Positions 22,526 through 37,600 of a stretch of DNA of 64,000 nt are shown here, piece by piece. The notes beneath the pieces were generated by a model. It saw only the letters and a list, made by a program, of their open reading frames with translations, was not told the DNA's origin and did not search any database. The stretch comes from Tachypleus tridentatus (taxonomy: Eukaryota; Arthropoda; Merostomata; Xiphosura; Limulidae), in contig NC_134837.1 in NCBI RefSeq assembly GCF_004210375.1, positions 15,073,798 to 15,137,797 of the forward strand. The letters run 5' to 3'. A program made the translations under genes and the position numbers. The stretch's first letter is position 1. Every line of letters begins with the position of its first letter.

Positions 22526-25500
22526 GTAAGCCTTTTTACAAATATTGTAATTTATTGGTAGCGAGGAAAAAAAGTTTTGCAACTTGAAGTGCTAGAAATC
22601 TTCGAGTGCACACAAAGAAAACCTGTAACACTGAGAACAACAAGCGAGTGAGTGTACGGGAGTACTTCTTTGTTTGTTTTAGACTGCATGTGGGTACCAT
22701 TGTGCCTGGAATGTACATTCGTTGTGCGACTTCTCTATAGTTTTAAACCATCTGTTTACCTTTTCTCAATTAGAAGTTAATATTCACAGCACGTGACGTA
22801 CAAGAGTTCGTGTGAATGTTCACGTGTTTCTACACTTTACTTTTTAAAGCAAGGTGATTAGACACAGTTGTTTTGATAAACATAACACTGGTGAAAGGAC
22901 GATTTTTAATCACTAGGCTGTAAGTAGGCGATTAGTGATATAGGTGGTTTTGTTTAACAGGTTGTTAGTAGGCGATTAGTGATATAGGTGGTTTTGACTA
23001 GCAGGCTGTTGGTAGATGCTTAGTGAAACAGGTGGTTTTGAAGGTCAGGCTGTAAATATGTTGCATCTTGTCTGGTGGTCAAACATTTCTGGAGAGTTGT
23101 TAAACGGATTACCACTTTACCGGTATAACAGAACCTATCTACCTCATCTTACCGGAATGATTGAACCTGTCTATTCCTAGAAGTCTTTAAAACATCCTGA
23201 TAAACGAACATTGTCATAGGAACTTGAATTATGAGGTTTAATTTATGTAGTTTATACATGTTTCAATCATTCGTAGAGTCTTCTCGTAACCTCGAACCTT
23301 TATAGCTTTTGAAATAATAAAAACTATAGATGATATATGAAACCCCAATTAACAATGTTTGAATACAATATGGTTCAATTACAAGAGTTCTTGGATGCTA
23401 TTTTCCCATCTCCTCCCCATCATTCTTTAAATGGAGCCAGGTAAAACCGTCTATTCATCAAGCCCTTTGGAGGAACTTAAAGCTAGAATCACGAATTATA
23501 TATTTTCAGAGAATTAGAAAATAGGTTTGAGAAGCGTATCGCGACAGATGGCGCTTATGATGGAACAGTGTGTGTGTTTTCTTATAGCAAAGCCATATCG
23601 GGCTATTTGCTGAGTCCACCGAGGAGAATCGAACCTCTGATTTTAACGTTGAATGCTTTCATGCACCATTTATAGTTTGTTTCTATTGCGTGAATAACAA
23701 AGGTTATAAAAGTACAACATACACGAGGGCAGTTTTGACACCCCAAATACCACCAACAAAAGTTGAAGTGATAAAAGAAAGAGAAAGAAAGACGTAGATG
23801 GAGGTCCAAGTATCGCAGTCGACCCATGCGAGCACGTGCGGATTGAGAGAGGTGCTTTCCGCTTCACCGTAATAGCATTGTTCAGCAGGTATTTATTATA
23901 CGGTGAGGTTTTGGTTTTGTCGTGTGGTGTTTTAAGGCTTAGATACCACTCCTCATGAGTGGTGTGTTTATTAGACTACAGATCCTGTATCACGAAGAAA
24001 GGTTTATTAGGACTTAAGGCTTTTGTACCTGTTTCATCGAGCGCTTCTAAACAAATAATACGCTTTAAACAAAAGAAAAAATATCGTGTTGTGCATCGCT
24101 CGTTTTCTTTCAAAGGCAGTTAAGTACGACCTAAATACACTTTGTCACATGCGACAATGACACGTGAAAAGGCTCGTGCTTCACTCACAAGTTATTTCAC
24201 AACGATTCAATCCAGTTCAACACGCCCAGTCTGGCCAGGTGGTTAAGGCACTCGACTTGTAATCCGAGGGTCGCGGATTCGAATCCCCGTCACACCAAAC
24301 ATGCTCGCCTTTTCAGCCGTGGGGCCGTTATAATGTGACGCTCAATCCAACTATTCGCTGGTAAAAGAGTAGCCCAAGAGTTGGCGGTGTGTAGTGATGA
24401 CTAGCTGCCTTCCTTCTAGTCTTACACTGCTAAATTAGGGACGGCTAGCACAGATAGCTCTCGTGTAACTTTGCGCGAAATTCAAAAACAAACAAACACG
24501 CCCAGTCATATATTATTTTATGCAGTTTTAGGAGTCTCCACGTCAGTATGTAAACATGGTGTTAATTTACAAATATATGAAATGACATGTGACATCTCTA
24601 TTTATTATATGTAGTTTAGAAACACAAAAATACTTTAATAGGTCATTCGTGTCTCATTCATAAAACATTGTAATTTAAAGAAAAATATCTCTCAAGAAGC
24701 TATACGATAAAAGAAAAATATTTAAGTCGAGAGAGCCGGAGACGTTTCCTACAGAAAAAGGAAGCCAGTTTCCATTTATGGAAAGACATACTTCTAATGC
24801 ATTTATACTTCTAATAATCTGGCCAGAACGTCACTTTTCGATGAAATTCGACGAATTTATCAGTGAAAGTAAAGAGCAATATCTTATAATACGTCAACTA
24901 TACTACATTTGTCGTCTTTTGTGCCGATGGGTGCATTCGCTAAATACCAAGGTTCATCATGCCCGCCTGGATGCAGACTAGTGATGGTCTAAGAGCTACT
25001 AATCTCGTGAACCACAGCAGTTATTATGTGAACTAAAATAAGTAAATAGACTGTTGTTATTAATTGACATCATTAATTAATGGAAGTTTTAAACAACAAG
25101 TCAGAGACTGTTGATTTACTTGTAGTTATTGGGAATGCTGACCGTGAACCCAGTTTCCTTACATTAATATATGATGACAGTTTTATTAATGTAAACTCTT
25201 GTTTGTTTTGTTATTTTTCTGCTCAGACTCATAAATTAGACACGTGAAGGAAATAATAATAATAATAATAATAATAATAATTAGTAATAATAATAATTAA
25301 CAATAATAATAATTAGTAATAATAATAATTAATAATAATAATAATTAGTAATAATAATAATTAATAATAATAATAATTAGTAATAATAATAATTAGTAAT
25401 AATAATAATTAATAATAATAATAATTAATAATAATGATAATAAATAATAATAATAATTAGTAATAATAATAATTAATAATAATGATAATAAATAATAATA

Positions 25501-25611
25501 ATAATTAGTAATAATAATAATTAATAATAATGATAATAAATAATAATAATAATTAGTAATAATAATAATTAATAATAATGATAATAAATAATAATAATAA
25601 TTAGTAATAAT

Positions 25612-25642
<31 letters not shown>

Positions 25643-28600
25643 GATAATAAATAATAATAATAATTAGTAATAATAATAATTAATAATAATGATAATAAAT
25701 AATAATAATAATTAATAATAATGATAATAAATAATAATGATAATTAATAATAATGATAATAAATAATAATAATAATTAATAATAATGATAATAATTAATA
25801 ATAATGATAATAAATAATAATAATGATAATAATAATAATAATAAAAATAATAATAATTAATAATATGAATAATTATCTTTCAATTTAATTTACACATCTT
25901 TGTTAGTAAATGTAAAGGACGAACAAACTTGCATGTTAAATGTACACAATACATAACATTACTACTACATGGTTAAAACAAACTTGTTTGTTAACTCTAC
26001 ATTATTCATAACATTTTCAACACGTGACATTCAGTGCGATTACAGCTAAAAGTACTTGAAAGGCTTAGTGGGAAAGAAGGCCAAGTTTAGAAGCTTTCTA
26101 TTGGACAATCCTTGATACCGTCATTACTAGTGTTATCTTATGTCTAACCACGTTTCGACTGGTATCCGCAATATAAATACTAAAAAAGAAAAGCTCTTAT
26201 ATAATATGTAATTTTGTGTTGTTGTTCTTTTTTCCATCCAAGTGTTCATCTTTAGACATTAAAGCGATATTTCTGTAGTGGACGACAGTAAACTGATTTG
26301 CTTATCAGTGGCGTAGTATGCGTCTGGGATTTTCAAGGCGAATTCAATAAAAGCAATGGTTACACATGAACATGGTTAATGTTGTATACACTTGATAACA
26401 ACATAAAACGAATATATCGTACACGAATGCTCGTATTGAGTGAATCCTGTGATGTCATCCGAATGTCTTAAATTGCATTAAAGTATATATTTGTCCCTAA
26501 CCAACATCTTACAACTTTGGTTTTTAATTAGATATGTATTTAAAGGTGGACATCAAAGTTTACCAATATTGTTGCTCTCATGTTGTGACGTAAACAGCGG
26601 TACAATATAAAATAAGAATACTGGATAACATCAGTTTAATTGTTTTCCTACTTAAGTTATTTCTGGGGTAAAAAGTAATGAATAGCAACATCTCTTTCAA
26701 GTTTTCTATCGATAAGTTATTAAAATGCGAGTACGTTCAATACGAAAAGTTTCACCTGGTAAGAAGTCGTTGTGCAATTTTACATATTTATCGAAATATC
26801 TTAGAATTATATTTATGTGTTAGTTTCTCATTGAAGTCGTGCTTCAATATAGAACAGTTATTCTCTAATGGTTTACCCAGCTTTTCATCTGTAACGGAAA
26901 GGTCTGGCGTACGTGATAAAAGACATACAGCTTTGGTTTCAGAGATACAGTTAGTGAGAGTTTTATAGTTCAGTCTCTGACGTCAATGGTTAGTTTCTAG
27001 TGATAAAACTAGTTTATCTCTTTTGAGTGTGAGAGTATGAATTTTGAACCTTGAAAAATAACACGTTCCAAGTTATTGTGGCTACACGAGAGCTCAGTTG
27101 AAAACATCAGGGCCCGGTATGGCCCAATGTTTGGGGCAACTGATTGACAATCTGTGAGTCTTGTCACTAAACATGTTCTCCCTTCCAACCGTGATGACGT
27201 ACCAGTTAGTTTCAATATTCCTTGATAGAAAATGCTGCTCAAATGTTGCCGGTTGATAATATTGACTAGACACTGGTATATTAAGGATCTCTAGTGCAAA
27301 CAGCTCTCGAGTAGCTTTTCGCCAAATTAAAAACAAAACAAAACACAACAACAACAAGTGAACTTCAGTACAATACGAATTTGTAATGCAATCATATCAG
27401 TTTTAAAATTAATTATAGGGTTTCTTCCTTTAGATAAATTAATAATTAAAAACATAAAAGTGGTTTCTGACTTCGGTTTCGAAGACATCCGGCAGAAGCT
27501 GAACGTTAATATCACCTTTGCTTACAAGGCTTACGTCTTGGTTGATTTGTTAGCGCTCGTGTTTCTCATTGTTCCACGTGTAGACCACGTTCAAAACGTC
27601 ACTGTCCAACATGTTCCTTTACAGAGTCATTCAGTTTTCAGGAGAGGAATGTGAGATTTGATGTTTTTTACAGAGCTCTCCTCTGTTTTCACTCGCTTCA
27701 TTTCTCGTCTGTTTGTTCGTTGTGGAAGTTTACACAAAACTACTTTAGGTTTAATGGTGATGGCCCTCCCTAAGTGACAGACCAGAAGAAAACCGCCAGT
27801 CACACCAGACATCGCTAACTCTAGGGCTGCTCATTATTTTATTTGATGGTCATATCGTGATGACCCCATGGGTGAAAGGACAAACGTGTAAAGCAACAGA
27901 TTTCGATCCCACGGCCAAAATATTATGAGTCGCGCGCTATATCTACTGATTCTCACGTATAAAAAAACTGGGATTTGTTGAGATACGACACAAGTTAATC
28001 CCTACGTGAAACCACGGATTTAACACTGTGTAAGATAGGTGTGACATTGTTAACACTGTGTAAGATAGGTGTGACATTGTTAACACTGTGTAAGATAGGT
28101 GTGATATTGTTAACACTGTGTAAGATAGGTGTGATATTGCTAACACTGTGTAAGATAGGTGTGATATTGCTAACACTGTGTAAGATAGGTGTGATATTGC
28201 TAACACTGTGTAAGATAGGTGTGATATTTCTCAAACACATGTTGGTAAAAATGGAGAAGACGTGCTGGTTTAAATGTGTCGGGTTTCAGCCTGTTTTTTA
28301 TTTACATGGTTTTTATTTTAGTAAAAAGCAAAAAGTCACAGCCCCAGGCAGGAATCTTCTAAGAATAACAAATAACTACTTGTGCAAGGACTGGCCTAAA
28401 TTGTAGAGTTCATTGATTATATGACCTAAGTGTGCTAAAGTTGTGTTTTTCTTTTTGTTGTTGTTGTTTTATTTTGTGTGTTTTTATACTGAAACTGAAC
28501 TGGTACAAATCTGCTTAAATTTAGTTAAAATAATCATAATACTTATAACTTTGTACCAAGAGAAGCGTTAATTTTAGTTAAAATAATGATAATACTTATA

Positions 28601-31600
28601 ACTTTGTACCAAGAGAAGCGTTAATTTTAGTTAAAATAATGATAACACATAACTTTGTACCAACAGAAGCGTTAATTTTAGTTAAAATAATGATAATACT
28701 TATAACTTTGTACCAAGAGAAGCGTTAATTTTAGTTAAAATAATTATAACACATAACTTTGTACCAAGAGAAGCGTTAATTTTAGTTAAAATAATGATAA
28801 CACATATCTTTGTACCAAGAGAAGCGTTAATTTTAGTTAAAATAATTATAACACATAACTTTGTACCAAGAGAAGCGTTAATTTTAGTTAAAATAATTAT
28901 AACACATAACTTTGTACCAAGAGAAGCGTTAATTTTAGTTAAAATAATTATAACACATAACTTTGTACCAAGAGAAGCGTTAATTTTAGTTAAAATAATT
29001 ATAACACATAACTTTGTACCAAGAGAAGTGTTAATTTTAGTTAAAATAATGATAACACATAACTTTGTACCAAGAGAAGCGTTAATTTTAGTTAAAATAA
29101 TGATAACACATAACTTTGTACCAAGAAAAGTATTAATTTCACATATCTGTTATTGAAATCTACTCTCCCTCTCAGCAGAGTTTGCGTGTTAAATAAGGGT
29201 CAATCCTACTTTTATTTGGTAAAAGATTAATTAACAGTGGGTGGTTTATCACTTAAAAATTAAGGACAACTAATGTAGGTAATCCTGAAACAGCTTTGTG
29301 TGAAGCTTAAAAAAAAACAAAAAAAAAACTGAATGCTGGCAATATAAACACAAATTTATTTCTTACGAAAGTAATACAAGTTATTAAAATTTTAAAATAA
29401 AATAGTAAAGTACAACACCCTCTACCTCAGCGGCAAGTTTCCGAGCTTAAAACGTTAAAATCTGTATTTTAATCCCTGTGGTGAACTGAGCTCATTTTGA
29501 CCTTTGTGTAGAATAGCAAGTGTTAAAGATTCTCTGGACGGTACAGAGTCTACGCTATACTACTGGTGAAAGATTGGGGTGGGGGTTGAACGACTATTGA
29601 AAGACGACATTGAGGGTTACATATATAAAAAACACAAAACCATTGCTTCTACTCGTAAGGTTCACCATCAATACACATAAAGCAAAGGCTTTGGAATTCT
29701 ATCCCTCCAGATGTGGGGATGGTGGTGGCCATCGGCATCTGTTATCTGTTCAGTAAAGATGTAAGATGAAGAATTCTACTTTTAGTTAATAATCCATTCA
29801 AATATTTACTGTTAAATAACAACAATCTGTTGGGATCACTGCTGTTATTTTTGTTAATAAATTAAAATTATAAAATGATCTATTTCCTTCCTCTTAACTA
29901 GTAAAAAACTGGATGATGGCGATTTGCCAAGCCCGCAATTGTTTTACTTTACGCAGGGGTGGGGCGTACACGCGGCCGATCGACCTTGCACGTGAGATGC
30001 AAATTCAAGGTCCTGGCCGTGCTTTGTTGTGGAAGTAGAGGTTAATGCCACTAAAGGGTGTCTATTTTGTACAAAGAAACACCTTTAAAAAAAAGATAAA
30101 GAGGGTTAAAACCACCCCATTGTGTTTATTAGGCGTGCCAACAAGATCTTAGAAGGGGTGGAGATTATGTCTAAATAGGTGTTTAATCACTTTCAAGTAA
30201 ATTAAAGTTGTCTGATATCAGCCTTTATAAGGTATGAACAAATTTTATTGATTCTGGAAGTATTCAAATATTTTCTGTAACAAATAAACAGCATCACCAA
30301 GTTTGAAAATACAAACATAAAGAATTGGGTAAGATCTTTGTATGGACAAACAAATAAGGTCAACGTTTTGAGCCACCAGGTGAAGGTTGTTTGATACATT
30401 TCTTTATATTACAATGGTATTAATCAGTTTCTTCTACTCTGATATTTTAATATACTTATAACATGTCTGTTCTGATGGATACGCAGTTACAATGGCGATA
30501 GTGTTATGACGATTTGTAGCTTTAAGCGCGTTCTTAAGGTCACTCAATGAAAACGAAAGCGTTTTTTTTCTCTTGCTACACGTTCTACTAGTTAGCCTAA
30601 CTAGTGTTCACTCATAGGCTTAAGTTCTCTTGCTACACGTTCTACTAGTTAGCCTAACTAGTGTTCACTCATAGGCTTAAGTTCTCTTGCTACACGTTCT
30701 ACTAGTTAACCTAACTAGTGTTCACTCATAGGCTTAAGTTCGCAGCTAACACAATTTCAAGTTATTTGTTAATTGTCTTACTTTTACAGTACTTCTCGTA
30801 GTTCTAGTATTTTGTTGAAATACAAGTTTAATATTCCCAAAACTGAACTGACTAACAAACCCAGTTATCAGCCATTCACTGTAACAGATTTAACATTTTC
30901 ATAGTGTTAAAGTCGTTTTCTAAACTTTGAAGAAAGCTTCATTTATTAAGCCACATCCATCACGTAAAGCTAAAACTCCCTCTAGATAAACAGTAATTCA
31001 AGCGTATTATTTAACAAGCAAACAATACACCACAACAGTAAGCTTAGTGTCAAATAAACGTCTATTGAATACCTACTGCTCAAAAGAATTAACAAAAATA
31101 TTTTTTTTTAAATATATTTCCATGGTGGAACGAATCAGCGAAATAGTGTTATTCGCCGCTATCGGTTCAGTTTATGCGAATCTTTTCAAAGTAATCAGTC
31201 ACGTGATTTTTAATTTAATTGGTTAGCCATTTACCCTACCAGTATATAGTTGTCTCACACGCTGTTATTTCAATTACCTCAATGAAATAAATTACAGAAT
31301 TTGAAGGGCCTCAGATTCTTCTACGAATCACTACTTGACTTCACAAAAGATACATGGGTGTTTCTCTCAGTGATGACTCCTCAGACAAATGAAAGTCAGC
31401 CAGCCGCAATAGGCTGTTGCTAACTGGCTACAGTTGTTGAAAAGTACTGTTAGCTAAAGTGGAACAGTTTAGAAACCAATGGTAGTTGTTCGAGTTATTT
31501 GCAATTTTCAATCGTCGAAACGGTGTCTTGCCTGTTCTAAAACTGAATCAGATGCTTGTAGCCTGGATCACATACCAGGTGGCACTCGAGCACAGTGGTG

Positions 31601-34600
31601 CCGGGAAAGTAAACCCACAACACGTGAAAAAAATATTATTTTTACAGAAAACTCATGCTTCTTCTTGCAGATGAATACAGATAGTAATGTGTAGAGTATC
31701 TGGAACCGGTGGAGAGTATCTGGAACCGATCCTGGAATGTGACTTTGAGAGATCAAGAATGATGTTAGATACACAAAAACAAGCCCTCATTCTAAGACCC
31801 TGCAGTCTTACAACCATGTATCAAACACACGTTGGTTCAGTCTTACAACTCTGTATCAAACACACGTTGGTTCATCGGCCATGTTTTCAGCTTCAGTCTG
31901 ATGCATGAGAACTGTGTTAAATTGACCAAAACGACTCTTAAAGAAAAATAATCGGGTGTCCTAGTTACTTTGCATACTTGAACTCAATGTAATCCCTTCA
32001 AGGAACAAGAGCTGCCGAAAATATCCTAGTGGTGTGATCGAACGTACAACTTCACGTAGTTGTCATATTACAGAAGTCAACAACTGTAAAGACGTAAAGC
32101 CACTTATAAAAAATGTCCATTCACCAGAGTAAACCGAATGACTAATCATTTGATTTCATATCACACGACCGATTATCATATACGTGATTTGCATACAATT
32201 AAACCGAAGGAGATGATTGATAGCATTTTAGAATAATTATTGTTATTGGCGCTGTTTCTTGCTTTTTTTTTTTTACCTTTTCAAAAACGTTGTACGTTAT
32301 AACTATCTATTGTTTGTAGCACGTTTGTTTGGTACTTTGATACGTTTGACTGGGTTTGTTTACAAGTAAATTATAACATTCATTGTATGGCTGGTTTTAT
32401 ATCAGTCTTTTCAGTTTCTGATAAGTGTTTGTATGGGAATACACTGGTTGGTAATAACAGAGTTATTTTAAGTAATATGGTTGTACTAGGGGTTGAAATG
32501 CTGTTCACAGTATTAGTTTCTCTGTCGACAGGGAAGTCTGGTGCACTACAGATGCTGTAGTGGTGAGAATAACACAAAGACTTGGTCAGGGCAGGATTTG
32601 GACCATTTTAGTCTCCTACAATGCCGTAAAAGCATGCCTTCGATTTTCCTTTCGACTGTGGTCTCTCTCTTTCAGAAGGGGAATGGCCGAATATAACCTA
32701 GTGATTTAATCGTGTTGGACTGTGAAGCCAAAGTCCATAGTTCCCAGTCGTTGGAGACAAAAATGCGTTATAAGAGAGACAATCAAATCCCCCATATTCT
32801 ATTAGAGTGAGCCTGGCATGGCCAGGTGGGTTAAGGCGTTCGACTCATAATCTGAGGGTCGGGGGTTCGAATCTCCGTCGCACCAAGCATGCCCGCCCTT
32901 TCAGCCGTAATGGTGTTATAAAGTCACGGTCAATCCCACTATTCGTTGGTAAAAGAGTAGCCCAAGAGTTGGCGATGGGTGGTGATGACTAGCTGCCTTC
33001 CCTTTAGCCTTAAACTGCTAAATTAGGGACGGCTAGCGCAGATAGCTTTCGTGTAGCTTTGCGCGAAATTCAAAAACAAACGACGCAAACTATTAGAGTA
33101 TCCCAAAAAGCTGGCGGTGAGTGCTGTTGGCTAGCCGCATTCATCTTATCTCTCAGCTCACAATTAATAAGGACTAACACAGATAGCCCTTACGTAGGTT
33201 TCCGCGAATAATCGTCACAAACAACAAAAAAAAGAAATTTCTTCGGGCGACATGCAGGTAGTTAAACAAAAATCCTTTATCGAGGCAGTCATCCATTTCT
33301 ATAGGTCAAGTCCAGAGCACATAGACGTATGTACTTGGTATCTTTCTACCTAGCCTAGCCTTGCCCTAGGGGCGTTATCTTTAAATGAATATTAATCAGA
33401 GGCCGTGGCAAGAATGTTTTAATGGAAGGTTCAAGGCCTCTAGAACAAGATGTCGACTTTGGAAAGATGTCGGGGACGGGTTTTTATGTCAGTGTATACG
33501 TATCAAAATGTATCTGGTCACGGTTTTCAGGTAAGTGTAAAAGAGAGCTGCTATAGTAATATTTCATTTCGGAATGAAAGAAATATGATATCATACCAGC
33601 AGTGGAGTGAAAGAATGTTTAACACGATTTAATGGAACTCACCACAATTTGTTTATCTCTGATTGCTGATTTTTAAACTACCATATTAAACTATAATATC
33701 AAACTGATTATTCCATATCACGAGTATACATATCTACACTTTGTCTACAGTATATCTGAGGATTTGTAAAAAATATAATAGCAATGACAGATTAAAGTGA
33801 GTCACACGATATTCTGTAGATAAATATATATAAGTCAAGATTTGTCTAGATACGGACAATAGCTGAAATTATATGTATGTAATAGAGTTATCAGAATAAG
33901 TCGTTAAAAACAGGCTCGGACGTGTGCTGGTGGTTAGCACGCAGGAGTATGAATCGAGTATTTGTGGTTCGAACCCCGTTGCCACAAAATCGTTCTCACA
34001 CTTTGAGTACGTTAGTGCGTTACAAGAGTGACGATCAAATCACATTGTTCTTATCTGAGAGTTCATGATTCGATCCACATTGCACAGTGTGATGATCGCA
34101 CGTTGAAAGGGCGTAGCTGCGTTATAAGCGTGATGGTCAAATTCCGTTATTCTATTAGTGTAGCCCAAGAGTTGGCAGTGAGTGCTGTTGCTTGCTTTCT
34201 GTTCTATCAGTTAAAATTTAGGGACAACTAACTGAGATATAACTCTTGTCTAGGCAGGAATATCCGATAAAAAAAAATTAATATCTTCTACCTTTGTTTT
34301 TCGGACATTGCTACTGAATTATAATTAAAAACTTAAATACTTAACAAACCAAGTCACCGTCTAGGGTTGAGAATTGGCTCATGTTACGTGGATAGTTAAC
34401 AAAGCATTGTGATAAAATAACTGTATTTTTCTCACACTTATGTTTATCTCAGGTTTACTGAGTCTGCTTTATCGATATATATATATATATGTAAATAATT
34501 ATCTGGGAAACTAACACGTCTCTCAACATTTCTCTTTTGCATTGTCTTTATAATCACCAGTCTTAGCTTTAATATATGTATGTTTTTGTCGTATTTTGTT

Positions 34601-37600
34601 ATTGAAGCTGGACAAAAAAATTATTTCACATTTTATCATAACTTCCATATTTTTTCTTACGTAGGATTGAGAGCGCCGAATTCCATGGGTCCTTTGCCCC
34701 AGCAGTAATTTAGCCTGTACATATTTTCGAAAGTTTCTTTCGAATATTTTTTGTTACTCAACTATTGCTATTACCCATCAATATTACTCGAGTTTCCACT
34801 GTTCGATTACTATGAAGCCAAATGATGGCGCTATGGCTCGGCTTTGCTGATTTGTGTGTTGCGTGCGCTCACTGTAGGTCAAATATTACTTATATGACTA
34901 CGAACTTAACAATCCCACACACTGTATACTCCCATACGTATAATATCTGTGTAAGTACGTAATAAAAAACATTTATTTATCTTGATGAATTTTCAATGGT
35001 CGGGAGCAGTCTGTTGCTGAACGCTTGTAATTCTGTATTTTATAGTTGTGTGTTTGTTTGTTTGTTTGACGAGTCTGGCTCCCAGCTGGTACAGTGTTAA
35101 GTCTACGAACTTACAACGCTAAAATCCGGGGTTAGATTCCCCTCGGTGGACTCAACAGATAACCCGTTGTGGTTTTTCTGTAAGAAGACACACACGTACA
35201 TTCCTGCTTGTTTCACAAGTTCTACTAACCAACAAGCGTACGCAGTGAAACATTTATTTTAGAAATGTGACACCTGTGTTAAGTCATCTTTTCTTTTCTA
35301 TCAGTATTAATCAATAACAGTATTCAATTTGAAAAATAGCAAAGAAAATGTTATATTTATTAGTTCGAGTACCTTAGATAGAATTAACTTATTGCAGAAC
35401 ATGTCCTTCATAATATTTACCCTCCTCTGCGCATGCGTAGAGAAGCGGCAATAAGCACGGCCTTATGTTTTTTCCTTCGGCGACATTTTATCACCGTTAC
35501 CTACTTCACAAGGATAAATTTGGTACTGGTCTCCCTGAAGATGTCCCAGGGTCAAATTGGCCTGTGGCTGATATGAAATGTGTGCTACGTTGGAATCCCG
35601 TAAAGAAAGGAAATATGTGCAGGTAGTGTTGAAAAATCGATAACTTACAATCTGTGTGTGGAACTACATTTCATTAGGATTGTTGTGCATATCAAACAAA
35701 ACGATTTGTAATAATAAAGAAATATTTTAATACGTTCTACGTGTTTACCAGAGCAGTGATACATATTACATGAAAGGTGATAAAACCGTAACAGCACCAG
35801 GTAACGCATGTAAAATGTTTTAAATTATTCGCTTTAACAATACTACATTCATTAATATCTACTCGAGAGAAGGGGTCTATGAAGGATAAACGAAAATCTC
35901 CTGAATTATTGAACAATATGCTTGTTAACTTCTCCACTAGAGGGCAGTATGAGTTAACTTATAATAAACTTGTTAATTTTAACTCGCTCATAATTTATGT
36001 TCTTTTTGTTGTTGTTATTGGTTTTTTTTTTAACTTCGCGTACTTCGACTTAGGGTAAGCCTTACGAGTCCTGACAAACGTCCTTCAAAGCCTTGTAAGA
36101 ATTTTCGAACACAGTAGCAACAAGTGTGCGTGGAAGCGTGAATTTTACGGCCTTAGTATCCTAGAGTGAGACCAGCTTGGTGAAGCGAGAAATTAGCCGG
36201 TTGTGTTGATCTACCTCAGTTGTTTTCGTACGTGGTTTACTGTGTGTAGAAGTGATGTTTCAGAGCTCCTAGCTCAGGTTTTTTTCAACGAGAAAACTTT
36301 GTAATTCCGTTTCAGTAGCGTCCTATTTGTTTGTACTTTTTTCTTAAATATTTCTTTCCCCATGGTAATGCACGTCATAATCTGTTTCTTTTTCTGGTAA
36401 TTATAGGTTTCCCGTTTCCACGTCCCGGCAAGAAACATTCAACTCATCTTAAGTACGCTGTGTCAGTAGAGCCCACCAACACTTTAGGTAATGCCCAAGA
36501 CGTCTTTCAAAACTCCTCAAGGCCAACTTATTTGAGAACAGCGTTTTCTCAAATATCTCTGGATCACTGTCCTACACAATGGACAGGGACGGTGCTTACC
36601 TCTGACCCCGGCAGGAAGATAATCAGTGCAAATAAGAATAGTGAGTGTGAGTCAGAATGCGGGGTGGGACTAGACAGTACTGCACATGCGCTAATGAACA
36701 CAGTGTTGAACGACGAGAGTACAAAACAAATAAACAAAGGTGTCATGTACCGTAGTGTTTCAACATCAGCTTTACTAGACGTCGATTCGAAGCTGGTTCA
36801 GCCAGATGACGATGACGAGTTTGGGTCTACAGAATGCTTGTCAACTTCGTTGGTACCTAAAATCTCTTACTTTCCAACCAAAACTGTCAGCTGCGATGAT
36901 TTAGTTGACCAACTCAGTCCACTAGATGGCACTGCTCATCAACTGACTAAGGCGAAATCACAGTTGGGAACAGTGTTTGAAGAAGACGGTTATCTCGAAC
37001 ATTTATCCCGACAAACCCAGGAATTTGAAACTTGCCAACAAAATAATCAGCTGTCAGTAGCAGAGGATACTGCTAGCTTGGCAAGCTCAGTGCAGCATCG
37101 GTCAGACGAATCGGGGTACGAAAGTGATGGTACCAAGAATGGCAATGACGACTCTTTAATTTCCGAGGAAAAACGACACACGTTTTTAAATATTAACGAA
37201 GAATTGCCACTCGTGCCCACTAGTAGTTCACTGGGTGTGTTAAGAGAACCTTCTGTGTCCTCTCTAGACAACTGTATGTCTCCAGCTCGAAGAACCTCCG
37301 ACGGCAGTCTTCAGGGATTTGGTATAATTCTTCAGAAACTTAAAACTCAAACCTCTGGTCCCTCGATAGTTAAAAGAACTGCAAGTCAAAGCAGATCTCG
37401 CAGCTCCAGTGATAGTCGGACAATATCCAAGTCCTATGGAGACACCAAGGGCTTGAGGCTACGAACGCCAGCCATTTTGTCTCAGTTGGTTCTAAAAAGT
37501 AAAGAAAACACCAGCGCCGAGAAAGCTGCGAGTTCTGCTGGTGTATTTACAAACAAATGTGGCACAAAAAACGATACATCACGTCTTGAACAGTTTAAAG

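Larger units (their letters stand above)
29331..32694. other. PDZ gene intron 1, largely featureless apart from the 57-bp array and one 36-bp duplication
   Basis: A diverged family C-like stretch lies at 29425-29510 (CTCAGCGGCAAGTTTCCGAG). A GC-richer patch at 29940-30060 has GCGGCCGATCGACC. I could not assign it. Confidence 0.4.

Noticed and set aside
27943-29156. Repetitive open frames of 80-120 codons
   Set aside because: Products of 30-bp and 51-bp tandem arrays, whose periods are divisible by three.
36331-36406. N-terminal extension of exon 2 starting at 36331
   Set aside because: The first codon is TTG and the stretch contains the polypyrimidine tract and AG of the splice acceptor, so it is intron.
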